Shown piece by piece: positions 1 to 9,030 of a DNA stretch of 64,000 bases (position 1 is its first letter; the number at the start of each line of letters is the position of its first letter). The notes under the pieces are model-generated. The model had not been told where the DNA came from. It made no database searches and saw nothing but the letters and a program-made list of their open reading frames with translations. Source of the DNA: Cognaticolwellia sediminilitoris (lineage in GTDB: Bacteria; Pseudomonadota; Gammaproteobacteria; Enterobacterales; Alteromonadaceae); NCBI GenBank assembly GCA_002104535.1, contig NBOG01000005.1:232738-296737 (forward strand). Direction: 5' to 3'. The translations under genes were made by a program, and so were the position numbers.

Positions 1-621
1 TCAATAATACGTAGTGAATTATTATTAAATGGTGATGTCATTTCAACGGTCAGTGCCGAGGAAGCTCAAGCATTTTCTAATGAAATAGAAGATAGTACAC
101 TGACTATTTTCGCGAAAGAACATCGATTAAAAATGATTGATGAAAAGCAGCGTAAAATTCAATTGTGCTTAACCGATGATCAAAAGAAGCGTTATCTTAT
201 TTGCCTTTACTTTAGAGTTGGCAACATCCGCCATACCAAACTTAAGTACAGTAAAGTCATCGATAAAGCTATAGATTGGCAATGGCTATTTGCTCAGCAC
301 ATTAACCCTAGTGCTACAAGCAAACGAAAGGTATTGGTTAAAACACAAAGTAAAAAGCCGATTCAGTCGCAAAAACCTTTTTCGTCAACTGAGGTTAATC
401 CTAATTCTACACCCGCAGATAATTTAACTGAGCAGGTGAGTAGCACTGAAGATAATCTAAATCAAAAAGCTGTAGCAATTGAAGAGAGTACTAGCCATAT
501 AGACGCCGACCTTGTCGCAGCATTAGATAAACTTGTCGCTTTGAAAAAACAAGGTTTCTTAGATGAAAATGAATTTGATACCGCAAAGGCAAAAATATTG
601 AAAGATTTGACTAACAACTAA
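1..621 (+). CDS. SHOCT-domain protein, 5' end cut off by window edge
   Basis: The reading frame is open from base 1 to the TAA at 619-621, so an internal ATG at 133 is probably not the real start and the N-terminus lies outside the window. The last 35 or so residues, rich in Leu/Lys with a GFLDENEF turn, look like a SHOCT (short C-terminal) domain. They follow a Ser/Thr/Asn/Gln-rich linker of about 70 residues that is probably disordered. SHOCT domains occur at the C-terminus of many unrelated bacterial proteins and may mediate oligomerisation. The upstream portion (frame positions 45-100) is not recognised. No function is assigned. Confidence 0.6.
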   Translation, partial: SIIRSELLLNGDVISTVSAEEAQAFSNEIEDSTLTIFAKEHRLKMIDEKQRKIQLCLTDDQKKRYLICLYFRVGNIRHTKLKYSKVIDKAIDWQWLFAQHINPSATSKRKVLVKTQSKKPIQSQKPFSSTEVNPNSTPADNLTEQVSSTEDNLNQKAVAIEESTSHIDADLVAALDKLVALKKQGFLDENEFDTAKAKILKDLTNN

Positions 622-897
622 GGTTTTAAGGTTGTTTAATTTCATCACTAATGGTCAATAGTAACGCCACTTGTATTCATAATATAAGCAGCGCAAAATT
701 CCTGACATTTTTGTATTCGATTATGCAGTTAATGTTGTCGAGATTAATAGCAGTTTATTTAGATTAAAATTTTAAAAACAAACACTAATGATAGCGATTT
801 TTCATTAAACGTCTCTTGAAATCAATTGACTAGAAAAGTTGGTATCATTACAGCTAACCGAATTAACAACGCCCCCACCTAGGATATAATAACGTCT

Positions 898-1566
898 GTG
901 CTTAAAAATAATTCAGCAATGACCTTAACCCTTATTGCCACACTGCTTTCGGCTTTATTAGCCTTAACTTTAGCAACATTACTTCTAGGTACTCATGGTG
1001 ATACCGTTCAGCACTATATTAACAGTGTAATACCCCGCACATTATCTGGTGCGGTAACATTTGTTTTAATTTTGACACCAGCGATGGCAATTGGTTTACC
1101 AAGACAAGTTGCCGCTTTGAGTGCTGGCTTTATATTTGGTGCCAGCTATGGGCTCATTTTAGCAACATTTTCTGCCGTTGTTGGCTGCGCAATTACCCTT
1201 TTTGTCGCGCGCAAGTTATTGGCCAAGCTAGTTGAGCGGCACTACCCAAAACCGTTAGCAAAAGTGAATAGTTTTTTCAGTCACAATACTTTTTTAAAGA
1301 TATTAATTATTCGATTATTACCGGCTGGCTCAAACTTTTTAACGAATATACTTGCCGGTACTGCTCGTTCTCCAATTAAACCATACATGTTGGGTTCTAC
1401 ACTCGGTTTTGTCCCTCAAATGACGGTATTTTCTTTGATGGGTGCGGGTTTACAGGTTGATGGCCAGCAACAACTGATCTTTAGTTTGGCGCTATTGGTT
1501 GTCGCAATAGCTTTAAGTGCTTACTTGTATAAAAAAACCCGAAATAGTGCATACCATTATGATTAA
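898..1566 (+). CDS. TVP38/TMEM64 (VTT-domain) inner-membrane protein
   Basis: A 222-residue multi-pass membrane protein. The first hydrophobic helix is at about residues 8-30, followed by a Gly-rich VTT core at about 60-180 with a GFIFGASYG stretch and the conserved RLLPAGSNFLTN segment. Proteins of this family (YdjX/YdjZ, DedA relatives) are thought to act in lipid or small-molecule transport; no substrate can be read here. The GTG at 898 has an AGGA 13 bases upstream, which is rather far. An in-frame ATG at 919 is an alternative start that trims seven residues. It stands alone, ending in the terminator it shares with convergent dsbA. Confidence 0.75.
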   Translation: MLKNNSAMTLTLIATLLSALLALTLATLLLGTHGDTVQHYINSVIPRTLSGAVTFVLILTPAMAIGLPRQVAALSAGFIFGASYGLILATFSAVVGCAITLFVARKLLAKLVERHYPKPLAKVNSFFSHNTFLKILIIRLLPAGSNFLTNILAGTARSPIKPYMLGSTLGFVPQMTVFSLMGAGLQVDGQQQLIFSLALLVVAIALSAYLYKKTRNSAYHYD

Positions 1567-1607
1567 TTAGCTGTTTATTTTTTCTTAACTGGAAATTGAG
1601 CCAAAAA

Positions 1608-1627
1608 AAAGAGGCCGCAGCCTCTTT
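1608..1627. terminator. Bidirectional terminator between VTT gene and dsbA
   Basis: Perfect 8-bp stem AAAGAGGC / GCCTCTTT with a CGCA loop. An A-run precedes it and a T-rich tail follows it, so it can serve the plus-strand VTT gene and, better, the minus-strand dsbA transcript, which would end in eight U. Confidence 0.85.
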
Positions 1628-1653
1628 CCTTATTTTTTATAACACATTCAGCA

Positions 1654-2286
1654 TTATTTTAATGTTAGTAAGTGATTTACTAAATTAATATAATCTTGCT
1701 CGAAGTTACTTCTGTCTAATCCTTTAACATCAACACGATACTTACCATTAACAATGACAGTTGGTACGCCGGTAAGTGCACCTTTTTTAGCAAAGTAGTC
1801 CTGTTGCTTCTTCATTGCTTTGGCTTTACTTACCACGCCAAAGCTTTTCATTAATTTATCGAATTTTTCGCCATCGGCGCCGTTTAATACAAAAACATTA
1901 CGGATATCTTTTTCAGAGGTAAAAACTGCTCGTTGTACATGAATATAATTAAATAAAGCGCCAATAACTTTTTTATCTAAATCCATTTGTTGAGCAACAA
2001 CAATCGCCTTGCTCAGCATTTGCTGTACTTTAGGAGATGCCGCACGTAAGAAATCTACATGGTTCATTTCAAACTTAACATCTTCTGGAATTGAAGTTTT
2101 TAATTTCGCCATAAATGGTTCAAATTGAAAACAGTGCGGACAATAAAAAGAGAAAAATTCACGTACTTCTGGTTTTGCCGTAATTTCTTCATTCACTTTA
2201 GTGTAATGCTCGCCTTCAGTATAATTTGCTGCGAATGCTAATACCGGTAAAAACATTAAAGCGAATAAACTCACTAATTTTTTCAT
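1654..2286 (-). CDS. dsbA: Periplasmic thiol:disulfide oxidoreductase DsbA
   Basis: A 210-residue thioredoxin-fold protein that oxidises cysteines in exported proteins and is re-oxidised by DsbB. It starts at MKKLVSLFALMFLPVLAFA, a classic Sec signal peptide; the frame runs 44 codons further upstream, but that stretch is not signal-like and the ATG at 2286 has an AGGA ribosome site. The active site CPHC is at residues 49-52, and the cis-proline loop TGVPTVIVNG is near residue 180. It lies 53 bases after srkA on the same strand, the order also found in E. coli (yihE-dsbA), which supports co-transcription. Confidence 0.95.
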   Translation of the reverse strand: MKKLVSLFALMFLPVLAFAANYTEGEHYTKVNEEITAKPEVREFFSFYCPHCFQFEPFMAKLKTSIPEDVKFEMNHVDFLRAASPKVQQMLSKAIVVAQQMDLDKKVIGALFNYIHVQRAVFTSEKDIRNVFVLNGADGEKFDKLMKSFGVVSKAKAMKKQQDYFAKKGALTGVPTVIVNGKYRVDVKGLDRSNFEQDYINLVNHLLTLK

Positions 2287-2339
2287 AAAATTTAAATTCC
2301 TAATCATTAATAAATCAAAATCAATAGCGCCATACTGGT

Positions 2340-3317
2340 TTAATAAGGTGATAAACTCAGCGGTGGTTGTTGTAATGCAGACATTTGCTCTTTCAGCATT
2401 AGAATTTGCTGCTCCCAATATTTTTCAGTATTGAACCACGGAAAGTTATGTGGAAAAGCAGGATCTTGCCAACGTTTACATAGCCATGCCATATAATTAA
2501 CTACTCGCATAGTACGCAATGATTCAATTAAAGGCAATTGATTGGTCTCAAAGCTATGAAACTCTTCATAGCCGCTTAATATAGTATCAAGCTGTAATAG
2601 CTGCTGTTGACGGTCACCGCTGAGCATCATCCAAATGTCTTGAATTGCAGGTCCCATTCGACAATCATCAAGATCAACAAAGTGCGGTCCTGCTTCTGTC
2701 CATAATATATTACCGGCATGACAATCGCCGTGTAAACGGATCTGCGACTTTGGTTGATATTGCTGGCTAGCGATACTAACTACCTGCTCTAAAATAGTAA
2801 AAAACGGTAAGGTTAAACTCTTAGGTACAAACATTGATTGCTCAATAATTTGTTGAGCTTCTTGAAGCATTTCCTCACTATTAAACGTAGGACGTTCAGT
2901 GAACTTCTTTTTAGCTGCCACGGCATGAATTCGACCTAAAAACCGTCCCATCCATTCGAGTTGATCTAAGTTATCAACTTCAAAGATGCGTCCTCCACGA
3001 CAAGGAAATATCGCAAAATGGTAACCTTTATATGAAAACAAAGACTCTCCGTCTATTTTCATTGGCGCCACTAACGGCAGCTCACTTTCGTCTAACTCAA
3101 AAGCAAAGTCGTGCTCTTCTCTTATCTGTGCTTCGCTCCATCGTTGCGGTCGATAAAATTTAGTAACGTACTTGGTTTTATCCATATCATGAAATTGGTA
3201 GACCCGATTTTCATAACTGTTTAATGCCAATAAACCACTATCAACAGTTAAACCTGTGCTTTCTAAACCATCAAGGATTAAATCAGGTGAAAGCGAAGTA
3301 AAATCAAAAACTGACAT
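2340..3317 (-). CDS. srkA: Stress response kinase A (YihE/RdoA)
   Basis: 325 residues, the usual length for SrkA/YihE, a Ser/Thr kinase with an aminoglycoside-phosphotransferase (choline-kinase-like) fold. E. coli SrkA is linked to Cpx envelope stress and protects from stress-induced death. The catalytic loop RLHGDCHAGNILW is at about residues 194-206 and the metal-binding FVDLDDC at about 213-219, both intact. Its ATG overlaps the ccoG stop by one base (TAATG), suggesting translational coupling, and dsbA follows in the same direction. The srkA-dsbA pairing is conserved in gammaproteobacteria and fits a shared envelope-stress role. Confidence 0.93.
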   Translation of the reverse strand: MSVFDFTSLSPDLILDGLESTGLTVDSGLLALNSYENRVYQFHDMDKTKYVTKFYRPQRWSEAQIREEHDFAFELDESELPLVAPMKIDGESLFSYKGYHFAIFPCRGGRIFEVDNLDQLEWMGRFLGRIHAVAAKKKFTERPTFNSEEMLQEAQQIIEQSMFVPKSLTLPFFTILEQVVSIASQQYQPKSQIRLHGDCHAGNILWTEAGPHFVDLDDCRMGPAIQDIWMMLSGDRQQQLLQLDTILSGYEEFHSFETNQLPLIESLRTMRVVNYMAWLCKRWQDPAFPHNFPWFNTEKYWEQQILMLKEQMSALQQPPLSLSPY

Positions 3318-4810
3318 TAGCGCTTATTAAAGAAGCGGCTTTCATGTTCAAGCTTGACCTCATCCGTTTCTGAAATTAATTCAACTACAAAGCTGATATC
3401 TGTCATATAACCTTCTAATTCGTATGGGTCGACTGAAATACTGATCGGTAAAGTATACACTTTAGCGGCTTCTACTAGTACTTCTTGTGCACCGTGCCAC
3501 TTGGTATTATTAATACCCTTGACCGATAAACGATAACGGTTATCGGTTTGCGATTTATTTAAAATTTTCAGCGTGTAAACATTTTCAATATCACCATTAA
3601 AGTTTTCTTTAGCTAACTCATTACGGTCTCTAATAATGTCTAAAGATACTGGCGCTCGATTTGCCATTTCTAAAACAAGCAAGCTGGTCATAACGATTAG
3701 AACCACACCGTATCCTATAAGTTTACCACGCAAAACGTGAACCTTCTTACCCTCTAACTCATGCTCTGTGGTATATCGAATTAAACCTCTATCGTACTTC
3801 ATACGATCCATGACTTCGTCACACGCATCAACACAAGCGCCACAGTTAATACACTCGTATTGTAAGCCGTTACGAATATCAATACCGGTCGGACAAACCT
3901 GCACACATAAATTACAATCAATACAATCACCCAACTCGGTATCTTTAGGTTTTTGCTTTCTCGAACGCGGCCCTCTATTTTCACCACGCTTTGCATCGTA
4001 GGAAACAGTTAAGGTGTCTTTATCGAACATTGCTGATTGAAAGCGGGCATAAGGACACATATGCAAACACATAATTTCTCGCATCCAGCCTGCGTTACCG
4101 TAAGTACAAAAGGCAAAGAACCAAACAGTGGCTGCTAAGGCAAATGAGGCATTAAAGGTAAAAAAGTCGACAAAAACTTCCCGCATTGGGGCAAAGTACC
4201 CAGCGAAAGTCAGTGCAGTTAAAATAGAAAAGAAGCCCCAACAGAAATGTTTTAATGCTTTTCGCCAAAATTTGTTGCGATTAAGTGGCTGGCTGTCTAA
4301 AACTTTTCGCTGATTAGCCGTGCCTTCAATTTTCTCTTCAAACCAAATAAAAATAAAGGTCCAGACCGTTTGCGGACAGAGATAACCACACCAAACACGA
4401 CCCAAAAATGTCGTGATAAAAAATAATAAAAACGCACTGAGTATGAAAATCCACGCTAATAGTGTTAAATCTTGCGGCCATAGAGTCACGCTCCATAACG
4501 TAAAGCGTTGTTCACTAATGTCAAACAATATGGCTTGGTGACCGTTATATTGCAGCCAAGGTAAAACCGCAAACAAAGCCAAAAAGAAGAAATTCATTTT
4601 TTGGCGTAAGCGCTGAAAAACCCCTTTAACTTTTCGAACATAAATTTGATCTCGCGGATTATAAGCATCATTTTTTACAGGTTGATGAATTTCAACATTT
4701 TTGATCGGGATATGATGACTAACTTTACTTTTGTGGTCTTCTGATTTCAAAGCGGATCCTTTAATGCGGTAATGCCAGTCAATTATAACGGATTCAGCTT
4801 CAGTACCCAT
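3317..4810 (-). CDS. ccoG: Cytochrome cbb3 oxidase accessory protein CcoG (RdxA/FixG family)
   Basis: 497 residues. About 65 soluble N-terminal residues are followed by several membrane helices (about residues 70-240), then a ferredoxin-like 2[4Fe-4S] domain with CIDCNLCVQVCP and CINCGACVDAC near residues 293-335, a final helix near 365-385 and an Ig-like periplasmic C-terminal domain. CcoG is a copper reductase that helps assemble the CuB site of cbb3-type oxidase. The other ccoNOPQ/HIS genes are not in this window, so it is detached from the oxidase operon and instead starts the ccoG-srkA-dsbA run. Redox protein assembly links it loosely to dsbA. The start at 4810 is the first ATG; a shorter start is possible. 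Confidence 0.93.
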   Translation of the reverse strand: MGTEAESVIIDWHYRIKGSALKSEDHKSKVSHHIPIKNVEIHQPVKNDAYNPRDQIYVRKVKGVFQRLRQKMNFFFLALFAVLPWLQYNGHQAILFDISEQRFTLWSVTLWPQDLTLLAWIFILSAFLLFFITTFLGRVWCGYLCPQTVWTFIFIWFEEKIEGTANQRKVLDSQPLNRNKFWRKALKHFCWGFFSILTALTFAGYFAPMREVFVDFFTFNASFALAATVWFFAFCTYGNAGWMREIMCLHMCPYARFQSAMFDKDTLTVSYDAKRGENRGPRSRKQKPKDTELGDCIDCNLCVQVCPTGIDIRNGLQYECINCGACVDACDEVMDRMKYDRGLIRYTTEHELEGKKVHVLRGKLIGYGVVLIVMTSLLVLEMANRAPVSLDIIRDRNELAKENFNGDIENVYTLKILNKSQTDNRYRLSVKGINNTKWHGAQEVLVEAAKVYTLPISISVDPYELEGYMTDISFVVELISETDEVKLEHESRFFNKR

Positions 4811-4973
4811 TAAAAAAATCGCAAAATATTGCTTTGTTAGTGCAAAATTGATTACCCTAGAGCGATTCTCATGACATTTCGTCTAAAAAAACAATAATGT
4901 TAAGTGTTACCATTTAAATAACAGCAGATCATCAGGTGTTATATATAGGTACAACTTAATTATAAGGCAGAGT

Positions 4974-5330
4974 ATGAAAAATTTATTGATCTTAATCGTG
5001 GCAGGAGCATTATATTTTCATTTTTATCCTAATGAAAAATTAAATAGCTGGTTATCAGAGCAAAAAACCTTTGTGTTGGGTTATTTTTCAGATGCTACTG
5101 ATACTAAAGTACGGTTAAATTCAGATAAAATATATCAAGATTTATCCAAGGATTTTAACCAGTTCAGCAGTCAAGAGAAGGCGTTTATTAAGGAGATGAC
5201 GAGCAGTCGTCAAAAAGTAAACGATTTCTACACTCAATATTGTCAGGCTAATAAGCAAACGCCTAAACTACATCGAGAAAATTTAATTAAAGTTTGTCGA
5301 ACTATTACACAATACAGCAACTTATTATAA
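4974..5330 (+). CDS. Small hypothetical protein with N-terminal membrane anchor
   Basis: 118 residues, not recognised. Residues 2-18 are hydrophobic (NLLILIVAGALYFHF) and could be an uncleaved anchor or signal sequence. The rest is polar and mostly helical, with two Cys near the C-terminus. An AAGGCAG ribosome site lies eight bases before the ATG. It is divergent from ccoG and convergent with hutF, and a hairpin follows the stop. It is probably a real, lineage-restricted periplasmic or membrane-anchored protein. Confidence 0.6.
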   Translation: MKNLLILIVAGALYFHFYPNEKLNSWLSEQKTFVLGYFSDATDTKVRLNSDKIYQDLSKDFNQFSSQEKAFIKEMTSSRQKVNDFYTQYCQANKQTPKLHRENLIKVCRTITQYSNLL

Positions 5331-5347
5331 TGATGCCAGAGCTAATT

Positions 5348-5379
5348 AGTGAGGTGATAACCTTATTCACCACCTCACT
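5348..5379. terminator. Hairpin between convergent genes
   Basis: Nine-bp perfect stem AGTGAGGTG / CACCTCACT around a 14-base loop, with a short T-run on the plus side. It sits between the small membrane protein gene (plus) and hutF (minus), so it is probably their shared terminator. Confidence 0.6.
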
Positions 5380-5394
5380 GTTTCAATCTTAAGA

Positions 5395-6759
5395 CTAGGC
5401 TGAAATCCTCGCTAATAACTTAGCAAACCTATCGGCACTGACTTCTTCTAAAGCGTGCTCACCATCTCTAATAACCCAATGGCCATTGACCATAACATCT
5501 TCAATTAAATTCTGCTGACTGGCAAAAATAACACTGTCGAGCAAATGCTTATCGTCATGGGCAAATAAGCGTAATTGGCTGTTATCTAAAACCAATAGAT
5601 CTGCTTGCTTGCCCACGGCTAATGCACCTGTGTTACTGTTAGTGCTTTGCGCCCCACCAGCAGCGGCTTTTTGCCATAAGTTAAGTCCTACCGATTTTTG
5701 CTCACTTGACGCTAGCAGAGCACGTTGCTGTTTACTTAAGCGTTGGGCGTATTCAAGCCAGCGTAGCTCTTCAATTGGATTCACGGATATATGACTATCA
5801 GAGCCGATAGCAAAGGTGCCATTTTCGGCGAGAAACTCGTCAGTTGGGAAAATCCCATCACCGAGATTAGCTTCTGTTGTAGGGCAAATACCAGCAATAG
5901 CTTCACTAGCTACAATGCCTTGGCGCTCTTTTTCATCAATGTGCGTAGCATGGATTAAACACCAGTGCTTATCCAAATCTGCATTATCTAATAACCATTG
6001 CACTGGACGTTGACCGTAATGGGCTAAGCAATCGTCTACTTCTTTTTGCTGCTCGGCAATATGAATATGAATCGGTGCTTGTGCATCAAGTGAACGCACA
6101 TGTTCAACAGCAGTTAGTAATGAACTTTTATCGACAGCACGTAGAGAGTGCGGCGCAATACCAACATTACAATTAGCTTGTAAGTTAGCTAAGTTGAAAC
6201 ACTCAGTGACTAAGTCATTAAATTGTTCAACGCTGTTAATAAATCGCTTTTGACCATCGGTAGCTGCTTGAGGTCCAAAACCACTAAATCGGTATAAAAC
6301 AGGTAATAACGTTAAACCGATGCCACTGTGCTTAGCAGCAGCAAAAATAGCTTGCGCCATGGCCGACAACTCAGTGTGATTATTACCGTCAATATCATGA
6401 TGTAGGTAATGAAATTCAGCAACTCGGGTATAACCCATCTTCAACATTTCAATGTATAGCTGGCTAGCAATAACTTGCGCATCTTCAGCGCTTAATTGCC
6501 CCAAAAACTTATACATAATATTGCGCCAAGTCCAAAAGCTATCTTTACCTTCACTACCTTGCTCACTAAACCCAGCAAAAGCACGCTGAAACGCATGAGA
6601 ATGGCAATTAACCATACCGGGTATAACCACACCTTTTACTTGTTCTGCACCCGATACATTGCCTGCAATAATGTCGGTTATGATACCTTGCTCAATGGTT
6701 ATCGTTTGATCCTTTGCCCAGCCATCGGCTAACAATATTTTTTTAACAAAAAGTTTCAT
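5395..6759 (-). CDS. hutF: Formimidoylglutamate deiminase HutF
   Basis: 454 residues, an amidohydrolase-superfamily enzyme that hydrolyses N-formimidoyl-L-glutamate to N-formyl-L-glutamate plus ammonia in the five-step histidine degradation route. Metal ligands are in NCHSHAFQRAF (His53, His55), with further motifs HIHIAEQ, LIHATHID and IGSDSHISVNP. Its length and motifs match HutF rather than guanine deaminase or chlorohydrolase relatives. It follows hutG by 18 bases on the same strand, and HutG uses its product, so the two form an operon. hutU and hutH must lie elsewhere. Confidence 0.93.
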   Translation of the reverse strand: MKLFVKKILLADGWAKDQTITIEQGIITDIIAGNVSGAEQVKGVVIPGMVNCHSHAFQRAFAGFSEQGSEGKDSFWTWRNIMYKFLGQLSAEDAQVIASQLYIEMLKMGYTRVAEFHYLHHDIDGNNHTELSAMAQAIFAAAKHSGIGLTLLPVLYRFSGFGPQAATDGQKRFINSVEQFNDLVTECFNLANLQANCNVGIAPHSLRAVDKSSLLTAVEHVRSLDAQAPIHIHIAEQQKEVDDCLAHYGQRPVQWLLDNADLDKHWCLIHATHIDEKERQGIVASEAIAGICPTTEANLGDGIFPTDEFLAENGTFAIGSDSHISVNPIEELRWLEYAQRLSKQQRALLASSEQKSVGLNLWQKAAAGGAQSTNSNTGALAVGKQADLLVLDNSQLRLFAHDDKHLLDSVIFASQQNLIEDVMVNGHWVIRDGEHALEEVSADRFAKLLARISA

Positions 6760-6777
6760 GACTAAATCCCATTATCG

Positions 6778-7578
6778 TTAGGTATTACTGGGTAAAGTAG
6801 ATGCAAAATCGATTAACGTTTCAACCAACAATTGAAGCTTAGGTTGAACTTGCTTGGCTAAGTTTTCGTTATAAGTAAGATCTTGCTCATTCATATAAGT
6901 AAATTGCGATAGCTCTAGCTGCACAGCATGAAAACTATTCGCTGGCTGACCAAAAGCGCGAGTGATATAGCCACCTTTAAAGCGACCATTGCACACCATA
7001 GTGTATGGCGAATAATCTAATTCAGCTAATGCAGACATTAGCTCTGGCGCACAACTTTTACCGTCAGCATTACCGAAATTAAAATCAGGTAACTTTCCTT
7101 CGAAAAAACGGGGTACCTGTGAGCGAATTGAATGTGCTTCAAGCAAAACGGCTTGGCCAAACTCGGTTTTTATTGCCTGCATGGTTGACGCTAAGGCTTG
7201 ATGATAAGGTTGCCAATAGGTTTTTACACGCTGGTTTATTTGCTCTTTTGTCGGTTCGCAGCCTTCTTGATATAACGGCATTAAATCAAAAGCCGTTGTC
7301 GGGCAAAGCTCGGTATTATTCGCACCTGGGTATAAATCAACACCATCTGGGTCGCGGTTTAAGTCGATTACGTAACGGTTATACTTGGGGATCAAGATAT
7401 AAGCGCCAAGAGCTTGGGCAAAGTCATACAACTTGTCCATGTACCAATCTGTGTCAGCAACTTCACGGCCTTTATCGGTCATAACTGCCGCAATGTCTGC
7501 CGGTAATTCTTCACAATTATGTGGCATGCTAATAAGTAAAGGTACTGAGCCTTTAATTAAGGTGTAACTCTCTGACAT
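6778..7578 (-). CDS. hutG: N-formylglutamate deformylase HutG
   Basis: 266 residues, zinc-dependent enzyme of the N-formylglutamate amidohydrolase family. It hydrolyses N-formylglutamate to glutamate and formate, the last step of the HutF branch. Visible motifs are SMPHNCEELP near the N-terminus (metal-binding His and Glu), YNRYVIDLNRDP and LLEAHSIRSQVPRFFEG. First gene of the hutGF operon. A HutC-type palindrome lies just upstream (7593-7604), so histidine/urocanate induction is likely. Confidence 0.94.
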   Translation of the reverse strand: MSESYTLIKGSVPLLISMPHNCEELPADIAAVMTDKGREVADTDWYMDKLYDFAQALGAYILIPKYNRYVIDLNRDPDGVDLYPGANNTELCPTTAFDLMPLYQEGCEPTKEQINQRVKTYWQPYHQALASTMQAIKTEFGQAVLLEAHSIRSQVPRFFEGKLPDFNFGNADGKSCAPELMSALAELDYSPYTMVCNGRFKGGYITRAFGQPANSFHAVQLELSQFTYMNEQDLTYNENLAKQVQPKLQLLVETLIDFASTLPSNT

Positions 7579-7592
7579 TTCAACCCCTCAAA

Positions 7593-7604
7593 TTGTATAT
7601 ACAA
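7593..7604 (-). promoter_or_regulatory. Candidate HutC operator before hutGF
   Basis: Perfect 12-base palindrome TTGTATATACAA ending 15 bases before the hutG start codon. The core TGTA-N2-TACA is the published binding pattern of HutC, the urocanate-responsive GntR-family repressor of histidine utilisation in Pseudomonas and enterobacteria. A second AT-rich, less regular stretch (CATATATAC) follows at about 7608-7617. No hutC gene is in the window. Confidence 0.75.
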
Positions 7605-7807
7605 CTTCATATATACTAATTTAGCATTTCGAGTATCAAACAGGAAATTATTTTTGTCTTTAACATTACTTTAGTACTCAATACATTTTCAATCGCTTTT
7701 ATCGATTATAAAGAACAATATTAATCACTTTATCAATTAGCGTTCCTGTTTGATAATAACGCCATCGTCATTAAGACATTATTTTAGCAACAATACATGG
7801 AGCCATT

Positions 7808-8536
7808 ATGTTAGAAAATATAGAGCAACAAAAAGTACCTAACGTTACTTTTACATTACGAGCGAACGAAGAGTGGACAACACGCACTAGCGATGAAATT
7901 TTTGCTAATAAAACCGTAGTAGTTTTTTCACTACCTGGAGCATTTACCCCGACTTGTTCATCGTCACATTTACCACGCTATAACGAATTAGCACCGACTT
8001 TATTTAACAATGGTGTTGATGAAATTATTTGTATGTCAGTAAACGACACCTTTGTTATGAATGCTTGGGCACAAGACCAAGATGCAGACAACATTAGCTT
8101 TATTCCTGATGGCAACGGCCAATTTACAGACGCTATGGGTATGTTAGTTGATAAAGCTGATATTGGCTTTGGCAAGCGCAGCTGGCGTTATTCGATGCTA
8201 GTGAAAAACGGCATCATTGAAAAAATGTTTATCGAACCTGACGTACCAGGCGACCCGTTCGAAGTATCAGATGCTGACACTATGTTAAAGCATATTAACC
8301 CAGCAGCTTGTCAAACTTCAGCTATCACAGTATTTAGCAAACCAACTTGCCCATACTGTAAAAAAGCTAAAGCGCTATTAACAGAGAAAGGCTTAACATT
8401 TGAGGAATTGGAAGTAGGTAAAGATGTTAATTTAACTATGTTTAAAGCAATTACGAATGCTGATACTGTGCCGCAAGTTTTTATTGATGGTAAAAATATT
8501 GGCGGTAGTGAAGCATTAGCAGAACACCTTAGCTAA
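7808..8536 (+). CDS. Peroxiredoxin-glutaredoxin hybrid (Prx5/Grx fusion)
   Basis: 242 residues in two domains. Residues 1-165 are a Prx5-type peroxiredoxin with peroxidatic Cys50 in PGAFTPTC. Residues 172-242 are a glutaredoxin with CPYC at 181-184 and the TVPQVFIDG cis-proline loop. The hybrid reduces hydroperoxides with glutathione via its own glutaredoxin domain, as shown for the Haemophilus influenzae and Vibrio homologues. A long upstream region (7605-7807) is shared with the divergent hut operon. The gene is monocistronic, with a terminator 23 bases after the stop. Confidence 0.95.
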   Translation: MLENIEQQKVPNVTFTLRANEEWTTRTSDEIFANKTVVVFSLPGAFTPTCSSSHLPRYNELAPTLFNNGVDEIICMSVNDTFVMNAWAQDQDADNISFIPDGNGQFTDAMGMLVDKADIGFGKRSWRYSMLVKNGIIEKMFIEPDVPGDPFEVSDADTMLKHINPAACQTSAITVFSKPTCPYCKKAKALLTEKGLTFEELEVGKDVNLTMFKAITNADTVPQVFIDGKNIGGSEALAEHLS

Positions 8537-8558
8537 ATTTTACCTTTTCAAAACAATT

Positions 8559-8585
8559 AAAAAGCGACTTCAAACGTCGCTTTTT
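8559..8585 (+). terminator. Terminator of peroxiredoxin-glutaredoxin gene
   Basis: AAAAAGCGAC / GTCGCTTTTT, a ten-bp stem with a seven-base loop, followed by more T. Strong intrinsic terminator on the plus strand. Confidence 0.9.
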
Positions 8586-8656
8586 GTTTTTTATTTATTA
8601 CACTGTGCCGTGGTAGAATAACTTCAAAGCTCTTTTTTAAGCGTCAGGCAAATAAT

Positions 8657-8899
8657 ATGGATAACCAACCTTACAACCCTTTACATGGCGTAACGTTAAA
8701 AACTATCGTTACACAATTAGTTGATCACTTCGGTTTTGAACATCTTGGTAAAGAAATTAAAGTTCGTTGTTTTACCGACGATCCCAGTATCAACTCCAGC
8801 TTAAAATTTTTAAGAAAAACCCCATGGGCAAGAGAAAAAGTCGAAGCGCTTTATATCCTACATAAAAGTAAACTCAGTGATGATACATCACAAAGCTAA
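8657..8899 (+). CDS. VF530-family DNA-binding protein (DUF2132)
   Basis: 80 residues, matching the short VF530/DUF2132 family, whose structure was solved for the Vibrio fischeri member and which is annotated as DNA-binding. Family-like segments are NPLHGVTLKTIV, LGKEIKVRCF and SLKFLRKTPWAREKVE. The name is established but the physiological role is not. It has its own short upstream region and no obvious partner; purU follows 131 bases later. Confidence 0.88.
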   Translation: MDNQPYNPLHGVTLKTIVTQLVDHFGFEHLGKEIKVRCFTDDPSINSSLKFLRKTPWAREKVEALYILHKSKLSDDTSQS

Positions 8900-9030
8900 A
8901 CAACTATGGCTAGCAATATAAGTCGCTTTAAGGCCAAGTTAAATCGCATTAGCATATAGCGCAAAAGTATTTATCAACAGATAAATAAAATGCCAAACTG
9001 GCAAGCTATAATCAAAATAAGTACATTTAC

